NCBI GenBank assembly: GCA_018067265.1
Contig: JAGPUY010000114.1
Span: 1-8,127 of the forward strand
Source: Oceanihabitans sp.
GTDB taxonomy: Bacteria > Bacteroidota > Bacteroidia > Flavobacteriales > Flavobacteriaceae
DNA length: 8,127 bases
Direction of reading: 5' to 3'
Each line of letters opens with the position of its first letter. Positions within the stretch are counted from its first letter, which is position 1. Below the pieces are notes generated by a model, which was not told the origin of the DNA, ran no database searches, and saw only the letters and a list, made by a program, of their open reading frames with translations. The translations under genes and the position numbers were made by a program. Shown here piece by piece: positions 1 through 5,654 of the stretch.

Positions 1-51
1 ATGTTTAAACCGTTACCGAAACTACAAAAAAATAACGAGATATTAGTATGA
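1..51 (+). CDS. 3' end of an unidentified upstream gene (partial)
   Basis: The + strand frame is open from base 1 to a TGA at 49-51 and reads MFKPLPKLQKNNEILV before the stop. The ATG at base 1 is probably internal; the gene most likely begins left of the window. The stop overlaps the next start as ATGA, typical of genes in one operon, which is the main reason to believe this tail is coding. Sixteen residues are too few to recognise a family, so no function is proposed. It could be a chance open frame. Confidence 0.45.
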   Translation: MFKPLPKLQKNNEILV

Positions 52-440
52 ATGAGAATGAAATTTTTATAAGAATTAGATATGGTGAAACCGATCAGAT
101 GGGTGTTGTTCATCATGGCAATTACGCATTATACCTAGAAATGGGACGAACAGAGTGGTTAAGAACGTTTGGTATTTCTTACAGTCAAATGGAAAGAGAA
201 GGTGTTATGCTTCCAGTGATTTCTATGGCTTTAAATTATAAGAAATCAGCCTATTACGATGACGTTGTTAAAGTGAAAACCCAACTTAAAAAAACACCTT
301 CTGTGAAAATCGAATTTGAATATGAAATTACAAACGAAGCAGGTGAGATTTTAGTACAAGCCAATACCGTTTTGGCATTTATTAACATGAAAACTAGAAG
401 ACCGATGAAATGTCCAGATTATATTTTAGATAAACTGTAG
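48..440 (+). CDS. Acyl-CoA thioesterase, 4HBT/YbgC-like hotdog protein
   Basis: A 130-residue single-domain hotdog-fold thioesterase, expected to be cytosolic and to hydrolyse acyl-CoA or acyl-ACP thioesters. The N-terminus carries the YbgC/4-hydroxybenzoyl-CoA thioesterase signature YGETDQMGVVHHGNY (residues 12-26); Asp16 aligns with the family's catalytic aspartate, and YLEMGRTEWLR follows at the start of the central helix. Length is normal for the family (about 125-140). The ATG at 48 overlaps the stop of the preceding gene (ATGA), so translation is probably coupled and no separate promoter is expected. There is no clear Shine-Dalgarno sequence, as is common in Bacteroidetes. The stop lies 10 bp from the end of the convergent yigZ-like gene. 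Acyl substrate specificity cannot be read from the sequence. The family call is secure; the exact physiological role is not. Confidence 0.93.
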   Translation: MNENEIFIRIRYGETDQMGVVHHGNYALYLEMGRTEWLRTFGISYSQMEREGVMLPVISMALNYKKSAYYDDVVKVKTQLKKTPSVKIEFEYEITNEAGEILVQANTVLAFINMKTRRPMKCPDYILDKL

Positions 441-450
441 AAACTTCTCG

Positions 451-1065
451 TTATACAACTTCGATTTTTATTTCGAATTGATTGTCGAAAGTTTCAAATA
501 CAGATTCGGAGTTGTTTTTTCTTACAGATATAAAAACTTTACAATCCAATTCTAAAATTTGATTGGTAATATTTAAGTTTTTCTCTTTAATAATACGCAT
601 CACTTTATTCATGTTTTTGTATTCAAAGGAGATGCAGTATGCAATATTGATTGTTTTTGTAATAATTTTCGAAGCTTCTAGAGCCATTTGTGCTCCAGTT
701 CGGTAGGCATTAATTAATCCGCCAACGCCAAGTTTTACGCCACCGTAATAACGAAGTACCACTATAAGTATGTTGGTAACATCATAAGATTGTATTTGTC
801 CGTAAATAGGCATTCCTGCGCTATTATTGGGTTCTCCATCATCATTTGCTCGGTAGGAAATGTTTTTTTCGTCGGTTCCAAATTGGTAAGCATAGCAGAA
901 ATGGCCTGCGGTATGGTGTTGTTTTTTTAAATCCTCTAGGTGCTGTTTTACTTCTTCTTCATTCTGAATAGGAAATGCATAACCATAGAATTTGGAATTT
1001 TTATCTTTAAACAAAACGGCTTCCGAAGGCGTTGTGATGGTTTTATAGGTGTCTTTTTCTTCCAT
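451..1065 (-). CDS. YigZ/IMPACT family protein (UPF0029)
   Basis: A 204-residue protein with the two-domain layout of bacterial YigZ. The N-terminal IMPACT (UPF0029) domain covers roughly residues 10-125 and shows the signatures NDDGEPNNSAGMPI (74-87) and RYYGGVKLGVGGLINAY (105-121). A smaller C-terminal domain, about 135-204, fits the position of DUF1949, which resembles elongation factor G domain III. Eukaryotic IMPACT binds GCN1 and modulates translational stress signalling. The bacterial role is poorly defined, and a link to translation or nucleic-acid binding is inferred from the fold. Its ATG (1065-1063) abuts the TAA of the upstream EamA gene without any spacer (TAAATG), so it is probably the last, translationally coupled gene of the ribD operon. 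Length is typical and nothing appears truncated. Confidence 0.93.
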   Translation of the reverse strand: MEEKDTYKTITTPSEAVLFKDKNSKFYGYAFPIQNEEEVKQHLEDLKKQHHTAGHFCYAYQFGTDEKNISYRANDDGEPNNSAGMPIYGQIQSYDVTNILIVVLRYYGGVKLGVGGLINAYRTGAQMALEASKIITKTINIAYCISFEYKNMNKVMRIIKEKNLNITNQILELDCKVFISVRKNNSESVFETFDNQFEIKIEVV

Positions 1066-1929
1066 TTACGCTAATGTAACTAATACAATAGAAACTATTG
1101 CAAGAACAATTCCTATCCAATTCTTATTTTGTAGTTTTTCTTTAAAAATAACTAGTCCGATTAAAGTCGATAACATTACTATAGCGACATTGTTTACGGT
1201 AAAAAGGGTGGAACTTTCAAAACCTTCAAATTGTAAGGCTTTTAGTAGCATATAAATAGAGTAGTAGTTGACGATGCCTAAAAGGATTCCTCCAAAAATA
1301 CTGCGATAATCCAATTTAAATTTCCCTTTTACAGCTTGAATGCTAAGCAGTATTATTCCTATTAGTCCAGCAATACAAAAAATGGTTGCAGAAAAAATGG
1401 GAATGCCATTGGGTGAAACATAGCTTGTTTCTACATATTTTATAGAGGTATCAATAACGCCAGAACCAAAAAATAATACAATAGGTAGCCATAAATTCTT
1501 AATGTTAAAAGTCGCGGTTTTCGCTTTTACAGAAGTTAAATAGACGGCAACTAAAGCTAGAATAATACCAACTCCTTTTTGCCAACCTAAACTTTCATTA
1601 TACGCATATAAACCAAAAATAATAGGAATTACAACACTCATTTTACTTGCTACGGATGTAACTGTTAGTCCGTTGCGTTGCGCTGTTAATGCCATGACAT
1701 TAAAAATGGAAATAAAGAGAAATCCTAAACCGATAGCGCCAAAAAACCAATCTTCATTTATGATTTTGGAAACATTTACCGTTTCTTCATATGCATAAAC
1801 ACCAGTTAAACACGCTATAAAATAGTTAGCAACAATAGCTTGAAGCGTATTGATTTTATATTTGCCTAGTAGTTTGAAAATAATGAATATTAGCGTAGAT
1901 GCTAGGATGCTGAGTAAAAGGTATATCAA
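1066..1929 (-). CDS. EamA/DMT-superfamily transporter with TTG start
   Basis: A 287-residue integral membrane protein of the drug/metabolite transporter superfamily. Ten hydrophobic segments are visible, near residues 1-21, 28-47, 61-83, 88-110, 116-134, 146-165, 177-199, 210-232, 239-263 and 270-286. This is the 5+5 arrangement of two EamA repeats, with a short basic loop (SVKAK, 133-137) between halves. The start is TTG (1929-1927), because the frame is closed by a TAA at 1944-1942 and holds no ATG or GTG between; MIYLLLSILAS fits a usual EamA N-terminus beginning directly with TM1. TTG overlaps the TGA of the HAD gene by 4 nt (TTGA), implying translational coupling. The substrate is unknown. 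Location after ribD allows a flavin-related cargo (RibN riboflavin transporters are DMT members), but many EamA proteins export amino acids or other metabolites, so this is only inference. Confidence 0.9.
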   Translation of the reverse strand: MIYLLLSILASTLIFIIFKLLGKYKINTLQAIVANYFIACLTGVYAYEETVNVSKIINEDWFFGAIGLGFLFISIFNVMALTAQRNGLTVTSVASKMSVVIPIIFGLYAYNESLGWQKGVGIILALVAVYLTSVKAKTATFNIKNLWLPIVLFFGSGVIDTSIKYVETSYVSPNGIPIFSATIFCIAGLIGIILLSIQAVKGKFKLDYRSIFGGILLGIVNYYSIYMLLKALQFEGFESSTLFTVNNVAIVMLSTLIGLVIFKEKLQNKNWIGIVLAIVSIVLVTLA

Positions 1930-2537
1930 AATAAGTCTTTCTTAATGGTAAATAAATCGATGATATCTTCACTCGTTTCATCGATATTCCAAATGTGAAT
2001 TCCTAGTTGTTTTGCAGCTTCGGTGTTTTCTAAAGTATCATCAATAAAAAGCGATTCTTCTGCTTTTATATTGTTTTCGGTTAAAACGAATTCAAAAATA
2101 TTGGTGTTTGGTTTTCGTAATTGGATTTCGTGCGAAAGATAAAAAGGATCAAAACAGTTTTTAAAATCTTCGTAAAACGAAACGTTTTCTTTAATCCAAT
2201 CTATATGAAGTTCGTTCGTGTTGCTTAATAAAATAAGTTTATACTTTTTATCTGCAGCTAATTGTTGGATGAATTCTAATCGCTTTCGCGGAAAATCCTT
2301 CAGAATAAAATTCCAGGCATTTATAATTTCATCTGCTGTTAATTTTGGGAAATTTTCTTGATAAAATTCTAAGAACTCTTCCGTATCCAATAAGCCTTGT
2401 TCGTATAAGGTATTGATAGCAATTAGATCTTCTGGAAGCGCATCTACTTCAAATACATCTAAAGCATTTTGCATTCCTCCGGCTTTATCTAGGTTGATAA
2501 ATACATCTCCGAAGTCGAAAATTAAGTTTTTAATCAT
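1926..2537 (-). CDS. HAD-IA family hydrolase (YihX-like), possible flavin-pathway phosphatase
   Basis: A 203-residue haloacid-dehalogenase-superfamily hydrolase, subfamily IA, expected in the cytosol. Motif I is FDFGDVFINLD (7-17) with nucleophile Asp8; motif II is LLSNTNELH with Ser105; motif III lysine is Lys142 in RKPNTNIF; motif IV is LFIDDTLENTEAA with Asp166/Asp167. Residues about 15-90 form the helical cap. The second aspartate of the usual DxD pair is Gly10, as in E. coli YihX (DLGNV), which is still a sugar-phosphate phosphatase. It lies 69 nt downstream of ribD and overlaps the EamA gene by 4 nt. RibD's product needs a HAD phosphatase, so a role in riboflavin synthesis is a reasonable guess, not shown. 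The ATG at 2537 has one of the few good Shine-Dalgarno-like sequences in the window (AAGGA, 7 nt upstream). Confidence 0.92.
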   Translation of the reverse strand: MIKNLIFDFGDVFINLDKAGGMQNALDVFEVDALPEDLIAINTLYEQGLLDTEEFLEFYQENFPKLTADEIINAWNFILKDFPRKRLEFIQQLAADKKYKLILLSNTNELHIDWIKENVSFYEDFKNCFDPFYLSHEIQLRKPNTNIFEFVLTENNIKAEESLFIDDTLENTEAAKQLGIHIWNIDETSEDIIDLFTIKKDLF

Positions 2538-2606
2538 GTTTATTTCCTTCTTAAAAAAGGTGTGTTAAGTTAGTATGGATCTTCCGAATATGCGCAAGGT
2601 GCCCTT

Positions 2607-3590
2607 TTATGTATTACTATAAATTCTTAAAGTATCGTTATTAATGGTTTCTGTGGAAACAATTTCGCCATAAAGCTTTGGTGCTTTCACGCCTTCTTTA
2701 AATAAAATGTTTCCTGTAAATACCCGAGCTTCATCCCAAAGATTTTCATCTATAAACATTTGCAAGGTTTTAGAGCCACCTTCAATAATTATAGAATTTA
2801 TGTTCTCTTTATATAAGTGATTACAGATCGCTTTTGCGTCATGATCTTTAAAGGTAATGGTTTCGGCTTCGTTATTGAAAATAGCATATGCTTTAGAAAG
2901 TAAACTGTTTCTATCTAAAACCACACGAATAGGGTTGTTTCCTGAATAATCTCTAACGGTTAAACTCGGATTATCTTTAATAACGGTATTTGTACCAACC
3001 AGAATGGCTTGTTCTTCTGCGCGCCATTTATGTACTAATTGTCGCGAAATTTCATTGGTAATCCAAACAGGTTTGTTTTCGTCTTTGTGTTTCGGAGCAA
3101 TAAAAGCATCGGTAGTTTCTGCCCATTTTAAAATAATATACGGACGCTTTTTGTTGTGAAATGTAAAAAATCGTTTGTGGTGTTCTTTGCAATCTTCCTC
3201 TAAAACACCAACAATTACATGGCACCCAGAAGCTCTTAGTTTTTTAATTCCTTTGCCAGCAACTTTGGGATTATCATCCACACAGCCAATGACCACATTC
3301 GGTATTTTATGGCTTATAATAAGAGCACTACAAGGCGGTGTTTTTCCAAAATGGCTGCAAGGTTCTAGCGTAACATATAAAGTTGCTTCTTGTAAAAGCG
3401 ATTTATCTGCAACAGATTTTATTGCATTTACTTCGGCATGATTACCACCATAAGCACTGGTGTAACCTTCGCCAATAATAGTATGGTTATGTACAATTAC
3501 CGCACCAACCATTGGGTTTGGTCTCGTGGTACCTAAGCCCAGTTTTGCAATTTGTATGCAGCGTGTTATGTAGTCTTCGTGTGTAATAAT
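2607..3590 (-). CDS. ribD: RibD, bifunctional riboflavin deaminase/reductase, probable ATT start
   Basis: Bifunctional diaminohydroxyphosphoribosylaminopyrimidine deaminase and 5-amino-6-(5-phosphoribosylamino)uracil reductase, covering two consecutive steps of riboflavin synthesis. With the start used here it has 327 residues. The N-terminal zinc deaminase domain (about 1-145) shows HAEVNAI (His51, Glu53) and PCSHFGKTPPC (Cys78, Cys87), matching the E. coli ligand spacing. The C-terminal reductase domain (about 149-327) has RPYIILKWAETTDAFIA, GTNTVIKDNPSLTVR and IIIEGGSKTLQ with Glu270. The first ATG (3512) would delete the conserved first helix and the PNP of PNPMVG. In-frame codons upstream read ITHEDYITRCIQIAKLGLG, which is family-like, and no ATG/GTG/TTG occurs before the TAA at 3614. 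An ATT at 3590 (or 3587) is therefore the best start, 7 nt after the lipoprotein stop. No FMN riboswitch is visible. Confidence 0.93.
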   Translation of the reverse strand: MITHEDYITRCIQIAKLGLGTTRPNPMVGAVIVHNHTIIGEGYTSAYGGNHAEVNAIKSVADKSLLQEATLYVTLEPCSHFGKTPPCSALIISHKIPNVVIGCVDDNPKVAGKGIKKLRASGCHVIVGVLEEDCKEHHKRFFTFHNKKRPYIILKWAETTDAFIAPKHKDENKPVWITNEISRQLVHKWRAEEQAILVGTNTVIKDNPSLTVRDYSGNNPIRVVLDRNSLLSKAYAIFNNEAETITFKDHDAKAICNHLYKENINSIIIEGGSKTLQMFIDENLWDEARVFTGNILFKEGVKAPKLYGEIVSTETINNDTLRIYSNT

Positions 3591-3597
3591 AAAAAAT

Positions 3598-4053
3598 TTA
3601 GAATTTAATTTTTACGTTTTCGGTTTTATCTACATCGTAGGTATGTGAGAAACCGAGTACTTTATATTTGATTTGTCCTTTGTATTGCACTTTCATTTTT
3701 TGAGATAGTAGGCTTCCTAATAAACCGCTTAAACTTTTGTCGCTAAAAATACTGTCGGTTGGGACATTTGCTTTTAACGGAATAGAAAATTCTTTTTTTG
3801 CAGGAACTTTAAAGCTTTCTGTAGTTACGGTTGCCATTTGGTTGTTGTTAACAAACACTTTAATCTCGTCTGTTTTTAATTCGCCACTAATATCATTTTT
3901 ATTCAAAAAATACGCATCTGCAGTGAGTGTAATGAATTTAGAATTAGAATCGTCTACCTTAATGTTGTCTACTCTTAAAAACTCTGGTTTCTCTTTTACA
4001 GAGCAACTTAAAATAGTAAGTGTTGCTGTTAATAAGATTATAAACTTCTTCAT
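3598..4053 (-). CDS. LEA14-like (LEA type 2) lipoprotein
   Basis: A 151-residue predicted lipoprotein. MKKFIILLTATLTILSC is a short type II signal peptide with lipobox ILSC and lipidated Cys17. The mature part is rich in beta-type alternation and resembles LEA14/WHy proteins: a strand-rich segment with the FLNKNDISGEL pattern (49-59), which matches the N-polar phrase typical of this fold, then a SIPLKANVP stretch (91-99). No acidic cluster directly follows Cys17, so surface export by the Bacteroidetes lipoprotein export signal is not suggested; a periplasm-facing membrane anchor is likelier. It is the first gene of the minus-strand operon, with a candidate -7 box 35 nt upstream of its ATG. 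ribD begins 7 nt past its stop. A binding or desiccation role is known for some family members, but the function here is unknown. Confidence 0.8.
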   Translation of the reverse strand: MKKFIILLTATLTILSCSVKEKPEFLRVDNIKVDDSNSKFITLTADAYFLNKNDISGELKTDEIKVFVNNNQMATVTTESFKVPAKKEFSIPLKANVPTDSIFSDKSLSGLLGSLLSQKMKVQYKGQIKYKVLGFSHTYDVDKTENVKIKF

Positions 4054-4087
4054 TTCAATTTTTTTAGATTTAATGTATCTTCACCAG

Positions 4088-4095
4088 CAAAAATA
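4088..4095 (-). promoter_or_regulatory. Candidate -7 box of the ribD operon promoter
   Basis: The minus strand reads TATTTTTG, a full match to the Bacteroidetes -7 consensus TAnnTTTG. It ends 34 nt before the lipoprotein ATG, leaving room for a short leader. I see no TTG at the usual -33 distance; that region is occupied by one arm of the inverted repeat at 4101-4148. AT-rich DNA produces such matches by chance, so this remains a candidate. Confidence 0.4.
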
Positions 4096-4096
4096 A

Positions 4097-4152
4097 TGAA
4101 CTCATTTGAACTTTTTAGATTGTAGCGAATTAAAAAAGTTTAAATGAGTTTA
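4097..4152. repeat. Inverted repeat in the divergent promoter region, overlapping the GNAT start codon
   Basis: Arms are CTCATTTGAACTTTTT (4101-4116) and AAAAAGTTTAAATGAG (4133-4148). They are complementary at 15 of 16 positions, and the remaining pair (G4108 with T4141) is a G-U wobble in + strand RNA. Pairing can extend outward to 4097/4152 (A-T, A-T, G-U, T-A). The loop is 16 nt (4117-4132). The right arm contains the predicted GNAT ATG (4144-4146), and the left arm covers the -33 region of the candidate minus-strand promoter. It could be an operator shared by both divergent genes or an RNA hairpin that masks the GNAT start. Confidence 0.7.
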
Positions 4153-4656
4153 AAACTTAAAAAAGTGAGGAATAGCAATATCATTATAAGAGAAATTGAA
4201 CAAAAGGATAATGCGCAAATTGAAGCAGCTATTAGAGGTTGTTTTCATGAATATGAAATTCCTTTGGTTGGAACCGCTTATGAAGATGCCGAAACACCAA
4301 GGATGTTTGAGTCTTATCCAAATAAAAACGAGGTTTATTATGTGGTGGTGTTGGACGGTACCGTTTTTGGTGGTGGTGGAATCCAGCCTTTAAAAGATTT
4401 TGAATCGGAAGTATGCGAGATTCAAAAAATGTATTTTGCTCCAGAAGTTAGAGGAAAAGGAGTTGGGAAACTGCTTTTTGAAAAATGCATGGAAGCCGCT
4501 AAAAAAATGGGATATAAACAATGTTATTTAGAAACTATTCCGAACCTAAAGGCAGCAATTCATATTTATGAAACTTTTGGTTTTAAGCATTTAGAAGCGC
4601 CTTTAGGAAACACCGGACATAATGCTTGTGGTATTTGGATGCTTAAAGATCTGTAA
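4144..4656 (+). CDS. GNAT family N-acetyltransferase
   Basis: A 170-residue protein with a single GNAT (acetyl-CoA-dependent acyltransferase) domain. The acetyl-CoA pyrophosphate-binding loop is RGKGVG (103-108) in the motif A block IQKMYFAPEVRGKGVGKLL, followed by YLETIPNLKAAIHIYETFGF (128-147), where Tyr142 sits in the usual position of the proton donor. Length and motif order are normal. The acceptor is unknown; it could be a small molecule, peptide or protein N-terminus. The start is uncertain: the domain proper begins near residue 13 (IIIREIEQKDN), and a GTG at 4165 (residue 8) would give a tighter fit and would place the inverted repeat almost entirely in the leader. The stop abuts the next ATG (TAAATG), so it is probably cotranscribed with prmC. 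Being next to PrmC does not by itself show a shared substrate. Confidence 0.88.
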   Translation: MSLKLKKVRNSNIIIREIEQKDNAQIEAAIRGCFHEYEIPLVGTAYEDAETPRMFESYPNKNEVYYVVVLDGTVFGGGGIQPLKDFESEVCEIQKMYFAPEVRGKGVGKLLFEKCMEAAKKMGYKQCYLETIPNLKAAIHIYETFGFKHLEAPLGNTGHNACGIWMLKDL

Positions 4657-5556
4657 ATGATAATGGAATTAATGAAGCTAAAAGAAATACAAAATATATT
4701 TCACGAACAGTTAGACACTATTTATGGTGGAGACGAAGTAAATAGTTTTTTCTATTTACTAATCGAAGCATTTTGTGATTTTTCTAGAATGAAATTAGCA
4801 TTAGAACCAGGAAAAACCATTACTAAAGTAGAGGAAGATGCTATTCGTGATGCTTTGCAAAGGTTGAAAGAAGAAGAACCTATTCAGTATATTTTAGGAG
4901 AAACAGAATTTTACGGTTTGCCTTTTAAAGTGAATAAACACACATTAATACCAAGACCAGAAACGGAAGAACTCGTTTCACTTGTTCTTCAAAATATCGA
5001 AAATAAAAAACAGGATTCTAAAACGTACTCGATTCTTGATATTGGAACAGGAAGTGGTTGTATAGCTATTTCGTTAGCTAAAAATTTACCAAAGGCGAAG
5101 GTTTATGCCTTAGATGTTTCCGCGAAAGCGATAGAAAAAGCAAAAGAAAACGCCGCATTAAATCAGGTGGAAGTGGCATTTATAGAAGCTGATATACTAA
5201 ATGTTTGTCATCCGGAACTTGTTTCAGGATCTAATGATTTTGACATCATTATATCCAATCCGCCATACGTTAGAAACGTAGAGAAACAAGAGATGAAGCC
5301 CAACGTTTTAAATAACGAACCACATTTAGCCTTGTTTGTAGCAGACAATAATCCGTTGCAATTTTATGAAGCAATAACAAAATTTGCTGTGGAGAACTTG
5401 AAACCTAAAGGCGAATTATATTTTGAAATAAACGAGTATCTTGGTAAAGAAATGATCGCTTTATTAGAAGAACATAATTTTAAAGATATAGAATTAAAGC
5501 AAGACATTTTTAGAAAAGATAGAATGTTAAAAGGAGTAAAGATTAACGATTGCTGA
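4657..5556 (+). CDS. prmC: PrmC/HemK, release factor N5-glutamine methyltransferase
   Basis: S-adenosylmethionine-dependent methyltransferase that modifies the glutamine of the GGQ motif in peptide-chain release factors 1 and 2. An N-terminal helical domain (about 1-85) precedes QYILGETEFYGLPF, IPRPETEELV (98-107), the SAM-binding loop LDIGTGSGCIAI (127-138), the acidic ALDVS strand end (151-155) and the catalytic NPPYV motif (201-205). ATG 4657 abuts the GNAT stop; in-frame ATGs at 4663 and 4672 also exist, and MKLKEIQNIFHE from 4672 looks most like family N-termini, so the first five residues may not be made. Residues about 183-193 (VCHPELVSGSN) do not look like PrmC and match a palindromic repeat inserted in frame in the loop before NPPY. 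All catalytic motifs are intact, so the protein is probably functional. Confidence 0.96.
   Translation: MIMELMKLKEIQNIFHEQLDTIYGGDEVNSFFYLLIEAFCDFSRMKLALEPGKTITKVEEDAIRDALQRLKEEEPIQYILGETEFYGLPFKVNKHTLIPRPETEELVSLVLQNIENKKQDSKTYSILDIGTGSGCIAISLAKNLPKAKVYALDVSAKAIEKAKENAALNQVEVAFIEADILNVCHPELVSGSNDFDIIISNPPYVRNVEKQEMKPNVLNNEPHLALFVADNNPLQFYEAITKFAVENLKPKGELYFEINEYLGKEMIALLEEHNFKDIELKQDIFRKDRMLKGVKINDC
5207..5232 (+). repeat. Intragenic palindromic repeat (CHPELVSGS type) inside prmC
   Basis: GTCATCCGGAACTTG followed by TTTCAGGATCT forms an imperfect palindrome: ATCCGGAA (5210-5217) pairs with TTCAGGAT (5223-5230) at 7 of 8 positions around a CTTGT loop. It resembles the CATCCTGAAC..GTTTCAGGAT dispersed repeat that I recall from Bacteroidetes genomes, whose translation gives HPELVSGS. 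Here it is read in frame as CHPELVSGS (184-192). Only one hairpin unit is present; no second opposed half follows, because FDIII directly after it is native PrmC sequence. Confidence 0.7.
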
Positions 5557-5583
5557 TAAGAGATTTTCGATTTCATATTTTTG
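5550..5583 (+). promoter_or_regulatory. Candidate ligA promoter
   Basis: TATTTTTG at 5576-5583 matches the Bacteroidetes -7 consensus TAnnTTTG, and a TTG at 5550-5552 lies 23 nt upstream, at the long end of the spacing reported for Flavobacterium-type promoters. Transcription would start near 5590, about 65 nt before the ligA ATG, and the leader would include the palindromes at 5610-5641. ligA could equally be read through from prmC. Confidence 0.35.
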
Positions 5584-5609
5584 ATTACGAAATACATTCT
5601 TGCATCTGC

Positions 5610-5641
5610 CTCTTGGCGGAAAGGTTTGTGACAAACAAGAG
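5610..5641. repeat. Nested inverted repeats between prmC and ligA
   Basis: CTCTTG (5610-5615) is inverted at CAAGAG (5636-5641), and within it GTTTG-TGA-CAAAC (5624-5636) is a perfect small palindrome. The block GCATCTGCCTCTTGGCGGAA is more GC-rich than its surroundings. It lacks a following T-run, so it is not a convincing intrinsic terminator. It may be a dispersed intergenic repeat or a regulator site; the sequence alone does not decide. Confidence 0.4.
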
Positions 5642-5654
5642 ATAAAAGAATTAA

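Noticed and set aside
459..492. Inverted repeat AACTTCGA / TCGAAAGTT as a bidirectional terminator
   Set aside because: It lies inside the yigZ-like coding end, has a bulge, and lacks a T-run.
1049..1255. Open frame of 68 codons on the + strand
   Set aside because: It lies opposite the EamA gene, has no family resemblance, and the minus-strand protein is clearly real.
3175..3441. Open frame of 88 codons on the + strand
   Set aside because: It is antisense to the zinc-binding region of ribD, whose motifs are intact; a shadow frame.
3737..4096. Open frame of 119 codons on the + strand
   Set aside because: It is antisense to the lipoprotein gene and crosses its start and promoter; no coding features.
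3591..4143. FMN riboswitch upstream of ribD or its operon
   Set aside because: No sequence resembling the conserved RFN element is present; ribD follows the lipoprotein gene by 7 nt and the operon leader is too short and AT-rich.
4196..4393. Open frame of 65 codons on the + strand
   Set aside because: Out of frame inside the acetyltransferase gene.
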